A program made the translations under genes and the position numbers. The notes below the pieces were generated by a model. It did no database searches, was not told the origin of the DNA, and saw only the letters and a list, made by a program, of their open reading frames with translations. Below are positions 58,422 through 64,000 of a stretch of DNA of 64,000 nt, in pieces. The DNA is from Ephydatia muelleri (Eukaryota; Porifera; Demospongiae; Spongillida; Spongillidae), in the NCBI GenBank assembly GCA_013339895.1, contig JABACO010000012.1, positions 5,984,748-6,048,747 on the forward strand, written 5' to 3'. How positions within the stretch are numbered: the first letter of the stretch is position 1; each line of letters opens with the position of its first letter.

Positions 58422-58710
58422 ATAAAAACCTTCTCTAACGAGAAAGTTGGTGGGCATATAGGATTGACAATGTTGGTGTAAAAAGCACGGAAACAAGTGT
58501 GACAGAAATGTTACTGGAAAATTGAAATAGGCCTATATTTAGCCCAGTCACATTTAGGCAGCGCACGCCTGAGAAAATGGGCTAAATATAGGCCTATTTC
58601 AATTTTCCAGTAACATTTCTGTCACACTTGTTTCCGTGCTTTTTACACCAACATTGTCAATCCTATATGCCCACCAACTTTCTCGTTAGAGAAGGTTTTT
58701 ATTTACTTGT
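58414..58710. repeat. Perfect 133-bp-arm palindrome, 31-bp spacer
   Basis: 58414-58546 and 58578-58710 are exact reverse complements by inspection (ACAAGTAAATAAAAACCTTC to AGGCCTATATTTAGCCCA and mirrored). The left arm supplies the final codons and stop (ACA AGT AAA TAA region) of the truncated lipid-transfer frame. It could be a hairpin MITE inserted in an intron or exon. Confidence 0.9.
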
Positions 58711-58899
58711 TTCATAAGTTTTTTTTTCTCCGTGTCAACGAAGCTTCATAACTGTAATGTGATGAGGAACGATGTGCAATGGACAAAATGTCTATACCTT
58801 ACGAACGCTTTGTGCATTGCCCCGACCACAAGTTACTATATAACTTTAATAAATACGTATGTAAAATTAATGTTACAATAACAATAAAATTAATAGTGA

Positions 58900-59706
58900 T
58901 AAGTGTAGTTGTTTTTGATAAAATAAATAGTTTTGCCGCCTCCTCTTCCTCGGCCTCTTCCTCTTCTTCTTCTCCCCCCCCCCGGGGTAAGGCCATGCGG
59001 GTGGCGGGGGGCAGTAAAAAAGGCGGGGGCAGCATTGGGGGCAGCATTGGGGGGAGCATCAGCGGGGGTAACGCTGCAGGCGGTGGGTCCAGCGCTGCTG
59101 CAGGCGGTGGCCGCGCTTCTGCTGGCGGTGGCGGAGGGTCCAGCACTGCTGCAGGCGGTGGCGGGGCTTCTGCTGGCGGTGGCGGTGGGGTCCAGCGCTG
59201 CTGCAGGCGGTGGCCCCGCTTCTGCTGGCGGTGGCGGAGGGTCCAGCACTGCTGCAGGCGGTGGCGGGGCTTCTGCTGGCGGTGGCCGTGGGTCCAGCGC
59301 TGCTGCAGGCGGTGGCGGCACTTCTGCTGGCGGTGGCCGTGGGTCCAGCGCTGCTGCAGGCGGTGGCGGGGCTTCTGCTGGCGGTGCCCGTGGGTCCAGC
59401 GCTGCTGCAGGCGGCGGCGGCGGCACTTCTGCTGGCGGTGGCCGTGGGTCCAGCGCTGCTGCAGGGCGGTGGCGGCACTTCTGCTGGCGGTGGCCGTGGG
59501 TCCAGCGCTGCTGCAGGCGGTGGCGGGGCTTCTGCTGGCGGTGCCCGTGGGTCCAGCGCTGCTGCAGGCGGTGGCGGCACTTCTGCTGGCGGTGCCCGTG
59601 GGTCCAGCGCTGCTGCAGGCGGTGGCGGGGCTTCTGCTGGCGGTGCCCGATCTTGGACATCCTCGTCAAAGAAGTCTATCCCTATCATTAAGTTGTCTTC
59701 AGCCAT
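58900..59706 (-). CDS. Low-complexity Pro/Ala-rich ORF on a 51-bp GC-rich repeat
   Basis: The repeat (59080-59660) has about eleven 51-bp units built from GGGTCCAGCGCTGCTGCAGG and CGGTGGCGGSRCTTCTGCTG. On the minus strand an ATG at 59706 begins a non-repetitive acidic N-terminus (MAEDNLMIGIDFFDEDVQD) followed by 17-residue repeats of APPAEAPPPPAAALDPR type. A single extra G near 59466 shifts the frame. In the continuation a tail appears with PPMLPPMLPP and a run of Glu. On the plus strand the same DNA gives Gly/Ser repeats (GSSAAAGGGGTSAGG) without a natural start. The acidic start favours minus-strand coding, but no family is recognised. Confidence 0.4.
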
Positions 59707-59759
59707 CTATGTGGCAGACAGATTATTGAAACAACTCGCAAAATATAGTATTTACCTTT

Positions 59760-60778
59760 GATGAATTTTTTCAAGAGAGAAATGTGCTGTTCTGCGGGTC
59801 ATTGGTTTATACACATGTACAGCCATGTGTTCTAGCTGTGCTATAATTCTATTGGCCCAATTTCATCCGTCCATTCACTGATTGGTCGCTTATTCATGCA
59901 TGACATCACATACTGAGTGGGAGGAGTGAAGTGTGTGTGTGTGTAGGTGTGCTAAAATTCTATTGGTCAAATTTCATCCAATCACATGACCTGAGGTGCA
60001 TGCAGGTGCAGTGGTGTTGAAATTAGCACATCTGATACATTCTGCTGTTAACTAGCTATCACTTATGGAAATTTATTTTTGTAAATGACAGCAGTTACTC
60101 AAACGTTTCCAAGATCTGCAATGTGCAAGTCCATTGTGATGTATATACCATGCTATAATTGTTGCAAACATGAGAGTATAAGTTGTGCACACATTTTTAC
60201 ATACATGTATATCATTGGCCATGGGAGTAGGTCCCCCATATATCTCTGCATGTGCATGTTAGTTTGCAGAGATATATGTATTATCCACTCAAAAGGTGGG
60301 GGTGTCATGAGCCCCTCGCTCACTCATTGTAGCCTACTTTTGGCATAACACACATGTGTATAGCATGCCCCATTCTAACATCAAGTGGCAGTAGAATAGT
60401 AATCATTACAAAATGTGGTGGCTTCAAGTGGTCTGCTGTACACAATGCAACTCAACTGTCTGCGGCCACTTGCTAACACTAGAAATCAATGAATATCTGA
60501 GCCTTGTAACATACACAAATACATAGAATACACAAATACATGCATGCACCATATATGGCTGTGTTACAGCCTTGGTCTGCTCTGTCAGCTAGACCAGTCC
60601 AATCACAATTGTTGGACAGTCCAATAGTTGGACAAAGGACTCAGTGATAGTATTTGGTTCAAAACAAGCATAGTGACCAGACGTTTGTCAGCAATGTGTA
60701 TAACCACCACTAATCAAGATTAAACAATGCACTCAAGTTAAATGCAGCATGGTTCACAAACTAGACACAGTGGTCTCT
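59760..60778. other. No gene recognised
   Basis: Two tandem ~110-bp segments share TTCTATTGG then AATTTCATCC (59847 and 59958). A short hairpin, ATATATCTCTGCA pairing with TGCAGAGATATAT, lies at 60238-60277. The region is downstream of the minus-strand Helitron ORF and may contain its 3' terminus, but no clear CTRR end with hairpin was identified. Confidence 0.4.
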
Positions 60779-63700
60779 CTATGGCAACTGTGAGGTTACA
60801 ATATCAAAATGATTTCCATTTCTGTAGTAAATATACATTGATTTTCTTTCTACAATGACAGGAATGTTGGGATCAATGTGACCAGGGTTCGCTACATATG
60901 ACCAATTTGAAGCCTGAGCATTAAATGAGTATACATTACACATCAGTAGGTGAGACAGTGTAAGCATTTCATTATTCGTACCATAGCTGCCATTCCGATC
61001 CATTTTTCTATTAGCTATGTATGCTTCAATATCATCTCCCCCATCAAATTCATATGATCCTATTAGAAGGTGCGATATGTGTCTCATGTGTGTAATTATG
61101 CACATTCTTACTGCATAATGCTGATCTGGGGAACCAGTTATGATTTGAGACAAACATCTGAAGAGACAATTGCCATCACCCCTTGCTCTCAATATTGTTT
61201 CAGTGTTAGGGCGATTTAAAACTATATTGGGGCCACCGATGTCAAAATTATTTGCACTGTGAAATGTAAGGCCCAGTTGTGTACACTTTTGACGTTGCCA
61301 CAGTTCGTCTGTTTGGTAATATCTGAGATATGGCCATGTGGTTTCTCTCTCTGCCCGCTCAACCCTTACATCATTAACAGTAAGATCTATAACAGAGGAC
61401 TTGGGTGTACTCTGTTTTGGTGTCTGCCCTTTACCCCTTTGTGATGTCTTAGATTTCAAAGAATCAGAAACAGTGGATTTATCCTGGTCTTTGCTAGGTA
61501 GTGGTTGTGGAGGTAAAATGTCACAAGCCCGACCAGTTCGCTTAGGTTTACTCTTAATAGGGTTAGGGACTGCAGACAGCTCTATGCACGGAATGTCACT
61601 TCTAAATAGTTTACGTAACCTGTTCACTTCTTCAGTACACTCCATGCTGACTTTGATCGATTTAGGATCAAATGCTAACAGATGCAGACCAGCTAGTGTT
61701 CTCACACGCGACATGGCAACATAGGCCATTCCTGTTGCAAATATATCACTAGAAAGGTCCACAATTGCACAGTCTAATGATAAGCCTTGACACTTATGGA
61801 TTGTTACTGCAAATGCCAATATTAAAGGAAACTGCTTTCTGTACACGTAGAAACGGCGTAATACTTGAAACTTACTACGCACACGTTCAATTTTAAACTG
61901 CAGTTTAGGAGTGTGATCAAAAGCAACATGAATGCAGTTCTTAGAGATGGCAGTAACAGTACCAAGTGCACCATTGACCAACCCTTCACTGGTTTTTATA
62001 TTTCGTCTTAGCATGACCCTAACGCCTACTGCAAGTTTTAGCTCTGCCTCTAAACCAGCAGTCATATTACAGTCTTTGTTTAACTTTTCTAGTTCAGATG
62101 ATGCCCTTTTAGTCCACTTCACCTTCCCTGCTGTTTCATCAAACTCATCTATGCAGGGCATGTTTACTATTGGTGAACTGGCTTTGGAAAGCATCTCTGC
62201 ATTAAATTGGTCACAAGATTTTCTTGTAGCAAACAGACACACAGGGGACAAATTTTGGCCTAAGAGTTCTTGGAACTTTTCAAAAGCTGTGCATTTTATG
62301 ACAGCATTGTGCAACAATGCAACAGTTTTGTCAGATATACAATTCACCCTCACTTCATTTAACAACTGACCAAATTCTGGGTCGCGTTTTTGTCGTTCAT
62401 TAATGGTCAGTTCATCATACACTATAGATTCCCTCCAAATGTTCACAGCTGTCACACAGCCAAGCCTTGCGGCAATAAGTTTATTGGAAATGTTTTGGAA
62501 CACCATTGAACCATTTACTGGAGGAAGCTGCAGTAAATCGCCAAAGAACAGGACATTCATAGACCCAAACCATTGATCGCTTCCAAACAACTCATCAAGT
62601 CTCAAATGAATGTAAGCTAGGGTCAGGCTTGATAGCATGCTAACCTCATCAATGATTATTAACTTCACATGCGTGAAACCATTCCGCATGACTTTAAGTG
62701 ATTCTTTAGGTAGTGACCAGTAAGTGGATGTCCTAGAATCATGCTCTATAGGTAGTTGAAATAGTCTATGTACAGTCACACCCTCTATGTTAAATGCAGC
62801 CAATCCCGTAGGAGCTGCAAGTGCACACCTTATGGAATCTTTGTTATCCTTCCAAAGTTCATTAACCTTTGCTCGAATCGTATGAATTAGGAAGGATTTC
62901 CCTGTACCACCCACACCACTAATAAATTTACACAAGGGCTTTAGCTTAGTACAGGAGCATTTCCCATTTTCATGCAGTTTTTGGTGGCAAAGATGGTCAT
63001 TGATATCATTGAAGATTCGCAGCTGATCTGCATTGAGCTTAGCAACACGCTCTTCAACTGTCTCTGCTGCGTTCACCTCGTTCAAATTGAACACATCTTC
63101 CATTGCTGCCTTAGCTTCACCACCAAAATAAGCGTCTTCCTCTGCAGGAGGAACAACGACCCCTTCCTCCTCTCTTGCTTCATTGATTTTCTTCACTGCA
63201 GTCTGCGCTTTCAACAATGCTTGCAGTTTTTCGTGGTGATCTGACAGACTGACATTGCTACCGATGAGACGATTAAAGGCTACCTCAGCTGTTTCTCCTT
63301 CTTTCATCAGATCACATTCATTTCGAAATGGAATGAATAGTAACATGAGAGAATAGAAATAGTCTTCTCTCTGGTTCTCATTGGAAGGATCAAACAGCTT
63401 GTGATTAGGAAGAGGCTTTTGCAGCTTCTGGTATACCCTAGAGCCATCCTTGTCTGTCCCGCAATACTTGTACCACTGTACAAAATCATACAAGCACACA
63501 TTTTCCAACTCATTTGGCCTGGTAGGGTAAAATATGTCTACCATGCTCCCCTCTAATATGTCAGTGGAAGCAGGATTCATCTTTTCAACTTCCACAAGCT
63601 GTTTATGAGTCTTAAGCCTGCGCTTTCGTTTGTGAGGCATTGAAGCATCAACCCATTTCACAGTCACTGATTTCTCGGTGAGGTGGTCACCAAGTAACAG

Positions 63701-64000
63701 GTCGCTTGCTTCGTAGAGGCCACACTCTCTGGAACGTAAGCTCCGAACACCAAAGGACCACAGCTTGCTGTAGATACTGCTGTTTGAATTGACCTCTTGC
63801 CACACTTCCTGCATGTTACTTTTCTCTGCTTTGGTTACGTACCCTGTAACATAATGAGCTAGGGTTAACGAAGATTCAGCAGTGAACTGAATGTCCATAT
63901 TGGCCTGCCAAAGCAGAAGCAGTAGTGGATTGTAATCATTCACTCTACATTCCTGTGCAGCTCGAGGTAGGAGATAAATTTTTTTCCTCGACTTGAGGCA
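60779..64000 (-). CDS. Helitron replicase, C-terminal part: Pif1-like helicase fused to OTU protease (partial at window edge)
   Basis: An uninterrupted minus-strand frame runs from the window edge (64000) to a stop at 60779. The first internal Met gives 1054 residues; 19 further in-frame residues reach the edge. RVNDYNPLLLLLWQANMDIQ marks the end of the Helitron helicase-like (Rep) domain, so the HUH nuclease lies outside the window. The SF1 helicase follows: Walker A GVGGTGKS (343-350), Walker B IIIDEVSML (429-437), GDLLQLPPV (468-476), NERQ (515-518), and further on AFAVTIHKCQGLSLD and YVAMSRV. After a basic Ser/Pro linker comes an OTU cysteine-protease domain with RARGDGNCLFRCL (Cys926) and NGNHFDIV (His1045). 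Helitrons replicate by rolling circle; an OTU partner is known from Helentron/Helitron2 types. All catalytic motifs visible are intact and the frame has no lesions, so the element may be recently active. Confidence 0.9.
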   Translation of the reverse strand, partial: CLKSRKKIYLLPRAAQECRVNDYNPLLLLLWQANMDIQFTAESSLTLAHYVTGYVTKAEKSNMQEVWQEVNSNSSIYSKLWSFGVRSLRSRECGLYEASDLLLGDHLTEKSVTVKWVDASMPHKRKRRLKTHKQLVEVEKMNPASTDILEGSMVDIFYPTRPNELENVCLYDFVQWYKYCGTDKDGSRVYQKLQKPLPNHKLFDPSNENQREDYFYSLMLLFIPFRNECDLMKEGETAEVAFNRLIGSNVSLSDHHEKLQALLKAQTAVKKINEAREEEGVVVPPAEEDAYFGGEAKAAMEDVFNLNEVNAAETVEERVAKLNADQLRIFNDINDHLCHQKLHENGKCSCTKLKPLCKFISGVGGTGKSFLIHTIRAKVNELWKDNKDSIRCALAAPTGLAAFNIEGVTVHRLFQLPIEHDSRTSTYWSLPKESLKVMRNGFTHVKLIIIDEVSMLSSLTLAYIHLRLDELFGSDQWFGSMNVLFFGDLLQLPPVNGSMVFQNISNKLIAARLGCVTAVNIWRESIVYDELTINERQKRDPEFGQLLNEVRVNCISDKTVALLHNAVIKCTAFEKFQELLGQNLSPVCLFATRKSCDQFNAEMLSKASSPIVNMPCIDEFDETAGKVKWTKRASSELEKLNKDCNMTAGLEAELKLAVGVRVMLRRNIKTSEGLVNGALGTVTAISKNCIHVAFDHTPKLQFKIERVRSKFQVLRRFYVYRKQFPLILAFAVTIHKCQGLSLDCAIVDLSSDIFATGMAYVAMSRVRTLAGLHLLAFDPKSIKVSMECTEEVNRLRKLFRSDIPCIELSAVPNPIKSKPKRTGRACDILPPQPLPSKDQDKSTVSDSLKSKTSQRGKGQTPKQSTPKSSVIDLTVNDVRVERAERETTWPYLRYYQTDELWQRQKCTQLGLTFHSANNFDIGGPNIVLNRPNTETILRARGDGNCLFRCLSQIITGSPDQHYAVRMCIITHMRHISHLLIGSYEFDGGDDIEAYIANRKMDRNGSYGTNNEMLTLSHLLMCNVYSFNAQASNWSYVANPGHIDPNIPVIVERKSMYIYYRNGNHFDIVTSQLP

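Overview
This is a gene-poor window from a eukaryotic nuclear genome, most likely a marine invertebrate and plausibly a sponge. The evidence is a metazoan replication-type histone H3 with a histone 3' stem-loop, an intronless 7TM receptor, a vitellogenin-like lipid-transfer gene and a Sushi-domain exon, with spliced genes using introns of about 58-70 bp, amid dense transposon debris. There are no bacterial operons, CRISPR arrays or tRNA/rRNA genes that I can support. The sponge assignment is an inference, not proven by any single gene.

Layout. 1-2160: a long-TIR element with a decayed DUF7869-like ORF. 2720-4495: a broken transposon ORF with a Cys-rich CXC region, a C48/Ulp1-like protease and a PHD finger. 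4938-7612: a foldback element whose arms continue into a 1.1 kb (CA)n/(TG)n inverted tract. 9980-11035: an intact 7TM receptor. 12853-18210: a MITE with a 29-bp-arm palindrome, a hAT relic, tandem 162-bp units that look like microexon cassettes, another TIR element and a 98-bp inverted duplication. 19060-20065 and 37265-39085 are copies of one dispersed repeat. 20727-21197: two phase-compatible exons of an unknown gene, with a 3.2 kb TIR element starting just after the last splice donor. 25560-26164: histone H3 with its promoter and 3' stem-loop.

27030-33110 is a 6 kb, 33-bp-unit satellite with higher-order repeats. After it come a Cys-rich exon, a P-element transposase fragment, a Sushi/CCP exon, non-LTR retroelement relics, nested foldback elements, and a 1.05 kb zero-spacer palindrome (44521-45572). 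46912-49318 is a five-exon hAT transposase with one frameshift. 50684-51600 is a relic of a tyrosine-recombinase (DIRS-like) retroelement gag/RT start. 54480-58421 holds duplicated exon plus piggyBac-like MITE modules followed by a vitellogenin-family gene, which stops inside a perfect 133-bp-arm palindrome. 58900-59706 is a 51-bp Gly/Ser or Pro/Ala repeat. 60779-64000 (minus strand, open at the window edge) is a Helitron replicase C-terminal half: a Pif1-type helicase fused to an OTU protease.

How it fits together. The likely host genes are the 7TM receptor, histone H3, the unknown exon pair, the CCP exon and the lipid-transfer gene. They appear unrelated to each other. Most of the rest is mobile DNA from at least seven groups: hAT, P-element, Helitron, piggyBac-like, foldback/MITE, non-LTR and DIRS-like. 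The strongest recurring theme is inverted-repeat architecture, with at least eight short-spacer or zero-spacer palindromes and one foldback nested inside another.
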